From Glomus cerebriforme (taxonomy: Eukaryota; Glomeromycota; Glomeromycetes; Glomerales; Glomeraceae), in contig QKYT01000245.1 in the NCBI GenBank assembly GCA_003550305.1, forward strand, positions 111,286 through 139,244: a stretch of DNA of 27,959 bases. Direction: 5' to 3'. Within the stretch, counting starts at the first letter, position 1. Every line of letters starts with the position of its first letter. The notes beneath the pieces are model-generated. The model saw only the letters and a program-made list of their open reading frames with translations. It made no database searches and had not been told where the DNA came from. Of this stretch, positions 10,690-21,049 are shown piece after piece. A program made the position numbers and the translations under genes.

Positions 10690-11115
10690 CTTTCATTTCT
10701 TTTCATAATCTTTTTGTAACCTTTTTTCACTTCCTTTTCATTTATTTTCTATTATTTCTTTGCTCTGATTTTGTTTTTTATCACTTTCTTCACTCCCATT
10801 TCATTTTTTAATCATTTTCTTCACTTCTTTTTTTGCTTTTCATTATCCCTTTCACTTTTTTTTTGCTTTTCATCACTTCCATTTCATATTACATCATTTC
10901 TTTACTCCTATTTTGTTTTTCATCATTTTTTTTCACTCCTATTTATGATTTTACATTATCCATTTTGCTTTTCATCATGGTATTTCATTTTTCATCATCC
11001 TATTTCATTTTACATCATCTTTTTCACTTCCACTTTATCTTTCATAATCCCTTTACTATCATTTCATTTTTCATCATTATTGCCATTTTTTATTATTCTT
11101 TTAATTTCTTTTCCA
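10690..11115. repeat. polypyrimidine minisatellite-like tract
   Basis: About 425 nt consist almost only of T and C with regular CAT, built on variants of TTTCATTTTTCATCATCC. Open frames across it (strings of Phe, Ser, Ile) are a by-product of the composition, not genes. It switches abruptly at about 11118 to a purine-rich tract on the same strand. Confidence 0.7.
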
Positions 11116-11520
11116 TTATAAAAAAGCAAAAAAAAAAAAGCAAAAATAAAATAAAAAATACAATTACCTATTAATAACAGTGTAAAAAGTTGTCTTTGAA
11201 GTCCAAGTGATAAAAAAACTGAAAGACCTAAGAAAAAACAAAATACAACAAAATTACTTAAAAAAAATAAAAAANAAAAGAAATAAAAAAATATATATAT
11301 AAATAAAAAAATCTTCTACTTGTTGTCTCTGAAATCCAAGTAATGAAGAACTGAAAGACTTTCAAAAGAAGCTAAAAAAAAGGACCAAAATAAAATAAAA
11401 ATTAGCCAACTTATCTCCAAAATCCAGATAGCAGGAAAACTGAAAGACAAAAATAAAATTAGCTATAAGAATAAAAAAAAAAAAAAAAAAAAAAAAAGTA
11501 TCTATTCCAGTATTACTTTT
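11116..11520. repeat. polypurine tract with a triplicated motif
   Basis: The tract is A-rich with few pyrimidines. A motif of about 40 nt, GTTGTCTTTGAAGTCCAAGT followed by ACTGAAAGAC, occurs near 11189-11228, 11322-11360 and 11409-11448 in increasingly diverged form. A poly-A run of about 26 lies at 11472-11497. No gene is supported. Confidence 0.6.
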
Positions 11521-12130
11521 AACTGATTTCATGCTCAAACTAAATAGTTTGCAAGTACATTAGAAGGGCCAGATATTGTTAAAATATAATAATACATATA
11601 AATTCTGGTTATATGTACTGTTCAAAAAAAGTTAATATAATAACTTAGAGACGCTAAATTTGTAGTTTTCAAAAGAACCTAAAAGAAAAATGTTGTTAGT
11701 AAAAAAAAATAAAAAAAATTGACAAAAAGAATGATAAAATAACCTTATCAAGAAAAGCATATTACTAGCAAAAAGAAATAAAATGATGAAAATAATCTTA
11801 ATGGAATCTAAGTAGCTGAATAACTTAGTAGAAAAAAAATATCTATATATAGATTATTAAAGAATATTTAGATAGATCTGTTAGGATATTCAGATAATCA
11901 GATGATCTTCAATCTGTATCTGGATTGTATTTTTGCTAAATGGATCAGATTAATGGATAATGGATTATAAATGAATCAGATTGACAGATTATGGAAATCC
12001 ATGAGTTGAAATACTATTTATTAATATATAAATAATATAATACAAATATAATGAAATCTGACGTAATATATCGTCTAACAGAACAATTCAGTTATTATAT
12101 AATTTGATTAGGATTTTTAAAAAATAAAAT

Positions 12131-13960
12131 AAAATAAAGTTAGAAATATTATCATAAATTATGCTAAAACTTGTAATAAATATTCTGAATCTTTTGTCTT
12201 AGTTTTCAAAGATTCACTATATTTATAATAATTATTAAAGTATTTATTAGGATGTTCTTCATTTTCTTTTGTATAGAAAGAAATAATAAAAAGAACTGGT
12301 ATTTGTCACCATAAAATTTTAGCATATTAAACATTTTTTGATATATTTACCTTTAATATTAGTATCAAATTCTTGATCTTTTTATTAAAATAAGACTACT
12401 TAGATATATAATATTTGACAAATAAAGGAAATCGTAACATTGCATTTCATTATTATAATTTTAGTTTTTTAACATTAATTTTTCTTTAATAATAAATATG
12501 AAAAAAGATTTTTATAAAATTATTTAGTAATTTCTTTATTTATTAACAGTTGCTTACTTTTACCCATTAGCATATTAACAATTTCTTATATTTTTCCTTA
12601 TACTTCTCTACTAAGTAACTTCTTTCCATGTTTTACTTGTGAAAAATAATTCAAAAATCCATATAATATTCTAGAATAATTAAAAAATATAACTAATATT
12701 AAGATCTTAATAAAGTATTAGCTAATACAATTTCTGAATTTAAAGAAATTTTAGTGATAAAAATTCACAAAAAATTGGGTTTAAATTTAGATCTATGAAA
12801 AAGAAATTAATATCTATATCATGTTTTAAAAGTATTTTTTTTTTTTATTTTTTCTAATAAAGAAAAATTATAAATGTATCTTTTATAATGATGATGCATA
12901 TCAAATTTTAAGTAAAATTTTAAATTCTAATCAATAGAAAAAAAGAAGTATTTATAAAAATAGGAAATGTATATTATATATTTGAATCCTATTTTATCAG
13001 ATTCTAATTTACATAATCAATTAGAAGAAATAAATCCTCTTGAACAATTAATTTATTAACAACAATCTAAAAATCTCAAAAAAACTAAATAACCAAAATT
13101 TTCATATAGGAAAATTTTAATAGAATGGAAAAAATATGTATTAAAAGAAATTAATAGAAATTTATATACGGCAGAATATATATTTTTTAACTTTTATATT
13201 TTACAATTCTTTGTATTATAATTATATAAAGTATAGATATATTTATTCTATCATTTATTAAAATCAAAAATAAAAATAAAATAAAATTGGAAATTGAATA
13301 ATAATAATTTATTTTCATATATTAATAATATATTTTAATTACAATAACTAACTAAATATAAAATATGCTTAAATAAATAAATTCAGAAAAAAATTTATTA
13401 AATAAAGACTAATAAAATAAGTTATTTTTTTTCTATTTAATGCAAAATTTCTTGATTTTTAAAGATTTAGGTAATATATTATAATTAAAATAAAGTGATT
13501 TATTTCATATTTTATTACAGTATTTCTTGTATCACAGATTTTCTTTTAAGTAAATCATTATCATTTTTGAGTGTTTTACAAAAAAAATTAGCACTTGATT
13601 ATAATTCTTTTTCTCAATAGCAGAATAAGAGAATGTTTTTGAAATTCCATCTTTTATACTTTTTTAAAAGTCTTATTTATGATAAACCAATACATGTATA
13701 TAGGAAGTTACCTAATTTAGTATATATAATCTTCAAATGTAAGTTCTTAAATAAGAAGGATTTTCTAGTAATGGAGTGAGAAATAGAGATAATTACTCAA
13801 GAAATTGCTACTTAAATTGTATTGAATTTGTATTTTTATTTTAAAGAATACAATATAATTCATAAAATTCATTCCAAAGCTTTCAAGTTAACTCTGCACA
13901 AGAAGATTTGAAAAGTAATTTTAAATTAAAAAACTATAAAACAGTTTTTTTGTCATTTTT
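12131..13960 (+). pseudogene. very AT-rich decayed gene, unknown family
   Basis: Successive plus-strand stretches read as protein broken mainly by TAA and TAG: YSESFVLVFKDSLYL and LLKYLLGCSSFSFV near 12190-12290, KRTGICHHKILAY near 12290, NKVLANTISEFKEIL near 12705, LHNQLEEINPLEQLIY and FSYRKILIEWKKYVLKEI near 13005-13150, and ALDYNSFSQ, KRMFLKFHLLYFFKSLIY and HVYRKLPNLVYIIFKCK near 13585-13745. Order and strand are consistent, so this is probably one old gene or transposon protein. I do not recognise the family. Several stops sit where Gln is expected by context (for example Y-stop-QQSKN). Confidence 0.5.
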
Positions 13961-14083
13961 CATAAGAGATATATTATATATATTTCTGATTATAAGATTT
14001 TTCATTCTTTTAAAAATGAAAAAATACTTTTAATTATTGCATTTCACCCAAAATTACACTTTGCATCAAATCATTAAATAAAG

Positions 14084-14132
14084 CATCGGCAAATTTTTTA
14101 GTCCGCAGATCTGTGCAAATCTGCAATATCAT
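14084..14132 (+). repeat. left terminal inverted repeat of the 6.9-kb element
   Basis: It begins CATCGGCAAATTTTTTAG and continues with CAGATCTGTGCA. The first 21 bases match the reverse complement of the right end exactly; five mismatches follow over the next 28. Confidence 0.85.
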
Positions 14133-14162
14133 TATATTTGCACAGTTCTTTAATAAAAATTG

Positions 14163-14705
14163 CACTAGTCAAAAACTGATCTATCTTACAGATATCTTAC
14201 ATATATCTTATAAATACTGGGTACCCAAAATGCAGAAAATCTGCTATACATCGGTATCCAATATGTATACTATAGAATTAAAAAATACAATTTATTAATT
14301 ATCTTGCTATTCAGTGATCATAAAAAGATAAAATATAGCTCATTCGATTCGCCTCACTGAGACGTATCGAATGGTACTAATTTCGCATTTCTAGGTGCGA
14401 TAGATATCGAGATATTGCATTTTTTGTTTGTTTTTTTATGATTTATCAAATATCTCAGCATCTATCACACCTAGAAATGTGATATTAGTACCATTCGATA
14501 CGTCTCAGTGAGGCGAATCGAATGAGCTATATTTTATCTTTTTATGATTACTAGATAGCAAATAATTAATAAATTGTATTTTTTAATTCTATAATATACA
14601 TATTGGATACCCGATGTATAGCAGATTTTCTGCATTTTGGTACCCGATATTTATAAGATATCTGTAAGATATCTATCTGTAAGATAGATCAGTTTTTGAC
14701 CAGTG
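14163..14705. repeat. long fold-back (inverted repeat)
   Basis: The left arm 14163-14415 and right arm 14450-14705 are reverse complements of about 255 nt at roughly 90 percent identity, with a loop of about 34 nt. Shared words include AAAAACTGATCTATCTTACA, ATGCAGAAAATCTGCTATAC and TTCGATTCGCCTCACTGAGA. Within each arm ATTCGAT and ATCGAAT form a smaller hairpin. No ORF is supported. A transcript across it would fold into a near-continuous duplex. Confidence 0.9.
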
Positions 14706-15007
14706 TTGCTACTGATCTGTAATATGCAGATTATTGCCAAACTTTTAATAGAGTTCTGCGAACATCTGTAAAATGCAAGATTGTCGTTATTTTTCACAAA
14801 CAAATCTGCAACAATTTGCAAAGTGAAAAAAAAGTTTATTTCGTTTAAACTTCTTGGTTTTCAATTTTTTTTAAATAAAAACTTTGGGTTTTGATTTTTT
14901 AACTTTAATTTAACTTAGTTTTTTTTAATTCTTATTGTGTGCAGAATTGAAGTTTTATTAACCTTCGGTTAATTTTACCAAAATTTCTTGCCTTTTTTTT
15001 GAATTTA

Positions 15008-18000
15008 TTAAAAAATATATTTATTTAATAAGAAACAGTTTTTTTTATCAAATCTTGGTACAATATGGACTTCTTGGTTAATAGAACCAATCGGGATTGT
15101 ATTGTATTCTTCAGTATAATACAAATGTGAATAGCCATAAACTTCAGGTTCTAATTGTTTAATATTATACCAGTGAACAAGTGCGAGTTTGTATGACTCT
15201 TTGGACAGCTCCTAAAAGAATTTAAACAGCAACAATATCTTTAAAAATAAATTCTGTTAAAGAAATCAAAGAAAAAAAATATAACTTGATATTCTTAATG
15301 TTCACTTACCTTTCCATACCAAGCACCTTCATCTGAGCTGTATTGAATTTTTTAATTCTCTGCAGGAGTTACTGCCATATTACCGAACCATTTTTTACCC
15401 TGAAATTCTCTGGAAGTTCTTAAAATCTTTCCATTTTCTAAATAGACTGATTCATAAATTTTAATGTAAAAATCACTACTTCCAAATCCTGTGAAGATGT
15501 ATCTAGAAAGATATCAAGAGCTGAAATTGTTTGGAATAAACCTTTGATGATATTAGCATGTGATGAATTTTTCAATTTTTTAAGAAATTTTATTTTTTGG
15601 TCAATTTCATCCAGACGTAACTCTAACAGAAACTTTCCAAATTCTTCAATTTTATTTTAAGCAATTTTACTGGTCTTCAGAACTATTTCATTGTATCTTG
15701 TCTACAGAAAGTCAGTGTTAGACTTGTATTCAATTATTTAGAAAAGAAATATTTTAATTTATTTATGTTTTAACTAACAGCGTTTATCAGTTGCTGCATC
15801 ACATCTTTCCTATTTGATAACTGGTAAGGATTTTTNACGTAAAACTTATGAAGAGTCTCATAAGTTTCGGTTGACAGTCCATTTAATACTCNATATTTAC
15901 GAATNNCAGGAANTGCAACAGAACTCAAAATTAATNNTGAAACTATAATTTGCAACTTTTAATAATGGCCTGAATATCCAGTTACCTACATGTCTGCATG
16001 ATAATTCCAGCTATGCAGTTTAGAAAATCTGCATTTCATCAATGATAATGGAGCAAAAATACTCTTAAAGTCAGTACACCAATTGATAATTGATTTCTAT
16101 TAACAGAATTTGTTAATATTCTAGACTTTATCAATTTCAATGAAATGCAGTACTAACCTTGAATTCTTTTATCTCACTTTCCATATATAATTCTTTTCTG
16201 CTCATAATATACATATTATTGAACTTTGAATAGAGATTACAAAATTCATTGCAAGTTATTTCATTCCATTTGCTGGTGAAAATATCATCTAGAGCAAAAA
16301 TAATAATTTTTATGATATTCTGATAATCTGATACTGTAGCGACCTTTAATTGGCCTAATTTACTTGGTAATTTAAAGCCAGAAAAGTGAGGAATCTGACA
16401 GAGGCGATCATCAAAAATCTTCTGTAGCTCTATTCCTCCAATGATCTTTAAGATTTCCTGCATAAATTCCAATTGGTATTTAAAAAGTCCAAGATCAATA
16501 TGGTGCAAACGGTCTGGTACACAAGCTTCATAATAAATATTCAGTTCTTTATAAAATTTTTATTAGTTTAATTAATATACTGCAAATCTGCAATTATCTT
16601 TTTATATGATATATTTACAAGAATTTCTAGAAAGCATTTTCAATAGGGTACACAGAAAAGTTCTTTTCTTGACCTTCTTGTATAACTTTTTGCATATTTT
16701 TGTGAGTTCTAAGAGACATATCCTTCGAAGCAATGTTTATATTGTTTAGGTTATTTTGTGGGGTTATGCAGGTATGGCAAGGTATTTTGCAATGAGATGA
16801 TTTATACATTGCAGTTATTTCATTGGCTTCGAGCATATCTGAAAGAAAAAAAGATATTCGCGCAGCAAAACACATATGTCGCTCTTTAACTCCAAAATAT
16901 AGCGTATCAGGTTTTTCTAGCAAAGGTCAAAGCATAATAGTGAAACATTTGTGGAATACTTCACGTTGTAAATTTCTAAATGTTTCACTTATTTTTATTC
17001 CTATATCCTAGACCTTCGGTAAGAACCCTAAAAGAACTTTTGCTTCTGGTAAATTTTGAAACCTATTCAGAATATTTCCAAGTATTAGGAATACCGGATG
17101 ACCAGATATTTTTCTAAGTTTATCAAAAGTCGTCATATCCGAATACAGAATAATAGACAACAAGTGGTTTAAAGGTGGAAGAGTTTCTTTAGTTTCCAAC
17201 TACCAGTCGCATTTAAACGGTTCTTCAAATATCCTTTCATTATTTTCTTTTTTCAAAATTTCTTTATGTACAAAATTGTCAGCAACTTCTGAATGCTATA
17301 AAAGGGCCTGAATTGCCTAAAAAATTGGGTGATAATAAAGTTTAAAATCAATTCCATTGTAAGTTGTGACAATCTTTTTTTTAAAATTTATAGAAGACAA
17401 ATTTATTTGATTAAGATAATCTTTACTGCTTTTTGTAGATTTTGATAATGGAGACTCCTTCAAGTTACTGTACGTGTTGAAGAATTTGATTATACTATCA
17501 CCAATTTTGTTGAAAATATTGCCCTTTATTATTAACTCCATAAAGTCATAATATGTATCGTTTGGCCATTCTGCTATATGTTCCAGTTTACTTTTCCCTT
17601 TGATGGTATCTAAAGCATTATCAAAAGATGCTCCTTGAAGATCTTCAGATTCAAATTCATTATCTTCAAAGGTTAAGTCTATTTCTATTGCTTCAATATT
17701 TTCTTCAATAATCTCTTCACTCTCTGATTTAATTTGACTTCGCAGGTTATACTGTGGCTCACTTTTATGATTTTTATCTGTTATCATATCAACCTGTGAT
17801 ACAGGTAGTGTTCTGCAGACAATTCGGCCGAATTGAATTTAATTTAGATTTGATTCAGAATTTTCAAATTGCAAATTGAATCCGAATTTCAAATTTGGAT
17901 TCGGTATCAAATCTGAATTGAATCTGAATTGATTCGACTGATTGTTTAATTTTACCTAAATTTTATAAAGCTGGCCAAAATTGCCTTATTTGGATCTTAT

Positions 18001-18408
18001 GTAACATTATATAAACCAAAAAGGCAATTTTATTTCTCTCGAAATTGGAATTTTAGATTACACAATATTTTCAAAAAGGCAATTTTCTTGCAGATTATTT
18101 AATTCTGGCTGGAATTATAAATCACGTGATATTAACATCAAATTCGAATTAAATCTGAATTGATTTAATTCGATTCAATTCGATTCGTGCAGAACACTAG
18201 ATGCAGGTTTTTTTGCGGACGTAAATGATATTAATGTTGACATTAAAATCAGTAAACTCCATAAGTTTGTATCATGATCAGGATTTTGTATTAATTGCTG
18301 CATTTGGAAAAGAGACGTTTTACCATGATGTATAGCATTAGCATATCGTGTTAATTCACTAAGTTTTGAAAAAACTCTATTACAAATTCTGCAATGAAAT
18401 TCAGGCAT
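15008..18408 (-). pseudogene. Plavaka-type (CACTA-related) transposase, decayed
   Basis: This is a DDE transposase of the fungal Plavaka group, judged by motif order. N-terminal zinc finger FHCRICNRVFSKLSEL at about 18402-18355, with the first His ligand replaced by Tyr (LTRYANAIHH). Acidic region near 17700. LPPLNHLLSIILYSDMTTFD, then ISGHPVFLILGNI and LLGFLP (17185-17015). LQREVFHKCF (16965). CKIPCHTC (16780). THKNMQKVIQEGQEKNFSV (16690). EACVPDRLHHIDLGLFK (16530-16480). VLNGLSTETYETLHKFY (15885). GKILRTSREFQGKKWFGNM (15435-15380). LALVHWYNIKQLEPEVYG to INQEVHIVPRFD and LLNKYIF-stop (15185-15008). The last exon starts after a TTTTAG acceptor at 15211. Stops at 17317, 17296, 17200, 17008, 16927 and 16627 and a frameshift near 15480 inactivate it. 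A MITE also splits the sequence at 17806-18199. Confidence 0.85.
17806..18199. mobile_element. 394-bp hAT-type MITE inside the transposase gene
   Basis: Perfect 12-bp TIRs (TAGTGTTCTGCA at 17806-17817, complement at 18188-18199) have the T/C-A-G-N-G start typical of hAT ends. Flanking octamers GATACAGG (17798-17805) and GATGCAGG (18200-18207) form an 8-bp target duplication with one mismatch, the hAT length. Inside are repeated AATTGAATCTGAATT words and a stem built on AAGGCAATTTT and AAAATTGCCTT. Removing it joins SAKKPASQ to VDMITDKN in one frame. It is nonautonomous. Confidence 0.9.
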
Positions 18409-18949
18409 TGTTAGTTTAAAATGCAATTGACTAATAATACAGAATTTGTTTTTGCGATTTTTTATATCTTTAATTTAATTCGATAATGTATTTAATTTGA
18501 TGATATTCTTAGATTTTAATTATCATCATTAGGTAATTGTCTAATTTAATTCAATGATATTTTTAACTTTAATTATTATTTTTGGGTGATTGACTAATCT
18601 TAATTTGATAATTTTTAANTTAAATTNATGGCTTTTCTTAACTATTAAACATTTTCATTAGATGATTGATTAATTTAATTTGATAATTTTTTTAATTTAA
18701 TTTGATAATTTTTAATTTAATTTAATAATTTTTTTAGCTTTTCAGTTAATTATATCAGTTTTGAACTTATGATTTAATAATCATTAACTGAATAATATAA
18801 TATTTTAACTTTTTAAAAAATATTTAAATCATGAAATTTTCTTTATTTTCTTTAAACATTTCTTTACTTATTTTCAAATATTAAATATTTTTCTTTAACN
18901 ATTACATTACATTTTCTTTTTTTTCTTTATTTACTTCACCGATTTTATC
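18409..18949. promoter_or_regulatory. divergent intergenic region with AT-rich minisatellite
   Basis: It lies between the transposase start (minus strand, 18408) and the second gene start (plus strand, 18950), so it should hold both promoters. From about 18470 to 18735 variants of TTTAATTTGATAATTTTT repeat at least six times. Three ambiguous bases occur. No specific promoter box is convincing. Confidence 0.5.
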
Positions 18950-20650
18950 ATGCTATTAGGTAAAAAACAAAAAACTGTGCCTGAACCTCAATCAGCTGAA
19001 ATAGCACAATTATATAAAAAGGCCACTCAAAATAAATTTTCGCTAATGTTATCCCGTAGTAAGTAATCAAAAGATTTGATATGATAATNTATATATATGA
19101 TATTTAATATTTTTATTTTTCTATATTCTAAGCAGAATCAACTGATAATGCAGAAAAGGATCAAGGAAATCTGTGTAGAAAATCAGTTGAACCAATTTTT
19201 GGGAATGAGAATATTCTGAAAACTTTGCACGTAAAATCATCCAAACAAACATCCATAGACTTAGAAAATAATGCTTAGTATATTCCGTGTAGAAAATTGT
19301 CTGACCAATTATCCATGGAAGTTAAAGACGTAGAAAAGGATTATCAGAATGTTTCGCATAAAAAATCAGTCGACCTAATACCTATGGACTTAGATAAAGC
19401 TGATGATTTTCGTACTGAAGTGGAACATAATCGATGTGAATCTGTGGTTACTAATGTATTGATTTCATCACGAGGATAAAGTAAAAACATACCTAAAGCT
19501 TACCTTACCAAAGAAGAGTTCGATTATACGATGAAACTAATCAATAGAAAAATTGCTGCATTATATAAACTATGCAGATTCATAAGCGAGCAACAATAAG
19601 ATAATACCAAATCACTTAAAAGATTTGTGATGCTTGATAAGCTTTCTGAAGATTTTTGGAATGTAAGTTATTCAGTTAACACATTTAGTAATTCTGTTAT
19701 GATCTCTACTAAAGACATTTACATTATTTTGTAGCATGCATATAAAGAGATAATTAAGAAACTACTACCTACTATTTTATTTCCTTTACCTAGAGAATTT
19801 TGTGAAGAATTAGAGGCTTTTCTTTCTGAACATGCTGAGCATTTTATAGAAAATATAGGCAGAAATAGCTGGATTTCAATGTTCGAAGAAAAGTTATTGC
19901 ATGAAGTAAGTTGAAATATTCTTTAAATATCTTCAAAAATCCTGACATGTATTTGATTTATTTTGTATTTTTAGGTTAAACAAAAATGTTGCAGTAAATG
20001 AAATGACATCATAGCAAGCATCTGCTATGCAATGTTTATCATTTTTAGTGAATAGTTAGAATACATCAATAATAATGCATCTGCTGTTAGGATCGCTAAT
20101 TGAAAGTCAAGCAAAAAAACTCAAGCCGCTTACACAAAAGATTTTTTCTAATGATGAATTNCTTATGGACATTGCGAATCTTGTTTTCAAAAAGTATAAA
20201 GGCAAGGATCTTCCAGCGATGCAATGTGCTTATACTCTAGCCATTTGCGATATTTTGTTGAATCCTAAAAGTTCTGAGATAAAATGTAATGATAAATCAG
20301 TAGTAAAACGTGTAAATGTCTTTTTGGTAAGTATATTACAGTATTTCATATTTGTTTATATTTATATACATTTAAATTATATGATTTCAAAATTTATTTA
20401 CTAAACAGAATGTCTATAAAAATCACACTCCTGTCACGCAAGAAATCATAGAACAGATAGCTGAAGAAGAAGAAGCCAAAGCCGTTGCTACACATAACAA
20501 AAACAAAATGAACTGTCATCACAAGCTGAAGGAAGCAAAGCAACAATAGATGATAACGATTATGACACTATGATAAGTTATTTGAAAATATCATTTATTA
20601 ATAATACATTTACTAAACTTCAAATTGACAAATATCACATAATATTTTAG
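18950..20650 (+). pseudogene. second gene of the 6.9-kb element, unknown function, decayed
   Basis: Five exons with good splice sites: 18950-19058 (MLLGKKQKTVPEPQSAEIAQ), 19133-19662, 19735-19905, 19975-20326 and from 20409. Exon 2 is Lys/Asp-rich (KSVDLIPMDLDKADDF) with KAYLTKEEFDYTMKLINRK and RFVMLDKLSEDFWN. Exon 3 reads AYKEIIKKLLPTILFPLPRE and FLSEHAEHFIENIGRNSWIS. Exon 4 includes KKYKGKDLPAMQCAYTLAIC. Exon 5 starts VYKNHTPVTQEIIEQIAEEE and, after a likely frameshift, ends in GSKATIDDNDYDTMISYLK. In-frame stops at 19276, 19477, 19597 and 19999 and a frameshift near 20070 show decay. No domain is recognised. Its place inside the TIRs, divergent from the transposase, suggests an accessory transposition protein or captured host gene. 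Confidence 0.6.
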
Positions 20651-20962
20651 ATCGCTAATTTGGATAGGAACTTTTTAAATTAAAATAATTTAAAAAAGTT
20701 TTAATACCGAGTTTTAATACCGCTAAAAATATTTTATTACAAAATATATCAAAATTTTCACAAAATAAAAAATATTTAATTTTAAATACAATTTTATTAA
20801 AATGATAATAATAAACAGAAATATAGTAAAATTTACAAATGAAGTTATTTCGAAGATTTGTTTTATAAAATTTCACAGATTTTTAATACTTAAATAATCT
20901 ACGCAGAAATTATAATTTTTTTTTTAAAGTTTGATGGTATGTCTGAAGATCTGTATAGGATT

Positions 20963-21011
20963 ATCATATAGCAGACCTGCACAGATCTGTGGACTAAAAA
21001 ATTTGCCGATG
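20963..21011 (-). repeat. right terminal inverted repeat of the 6.9-kb element
   Basis: Its reverse complement begins CATCGGCAAATTTTTTAG, as at the left end, and includes CAGATCTGTGCA. It lies about 310 nt beyond the end of the plus-strand gene. Confidence 0.85.
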
Positions 21012-21049
21012 AACTATTTACTTAGATTTCTATAAGTCTTATTTTCAAA

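Larger units (their letters stand above)
10033..11995. mobile_element. candidate 2-kb element with imperfect inverted ends
   Basis: The left end (ATGGATATCCACC, then a cluster of ATCTG/CAGAT words and TCCTAACAGATCATCTG at about 10140-10160) has an inverted, diverged counterpart at the right end (about 11860-11995; reverse complement ATGGATTTCCATAATCTG, AGATCATCTGATTATCTG and ATATCCTAACAGATC). The interior has no ORF of note and is dominated by pyrimidine- then purine-rich DNA. The boundaries are approximate and no target duplication was identified. Confidence 0.4.
14084..21011. mobile_element. 6.9-kb Plavaka-type DNA transposon with two divergent genes
   Basis: The element is bounded by 49-bp terminal inverted repeats at 14084-14132 and 20963-21011, 44 of 49 positions identical. 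Between them lie a decayed Plavaka-type transposase on the minus strand (15008-18408) and a second multi-exon gene on the plus strand (18950-20650). They diverge from a shared AT-rich intergenic region. Words such as AGATCTGTGCA, ATCTGTAATATGCAG and ATCTGCAACAATTTGC recur near the left end, like subterminal transposase-binding repeats. No clean target duplication flanks it (AAG versus AAC), so the exact outer edge is uncertain. Confidence 0.75.

Noticed and set aside
10771..11174. Two overlapping plus-strand frames of over 110 codons rich in Phe, Ser and Ile
   Set aside because: They come from the polypyrimidine tract (TTT, TCA, ATT codons) and show no domain or conserved pattern.
14340..14540. 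Possible CRISPR-like or tandem array because GATTCGCCTCACTGAGACG occurs twice
   Set aside because: The two copies are inverted, not direct, and belong to the arms of the single fold-back.
14084..14705. The fold-back arms as the true ends of the 6.9-kb element
   Set aside because: Both arms lie within 620 nt at the left side; only the outer 49 bp have a partner at 20963-21011.
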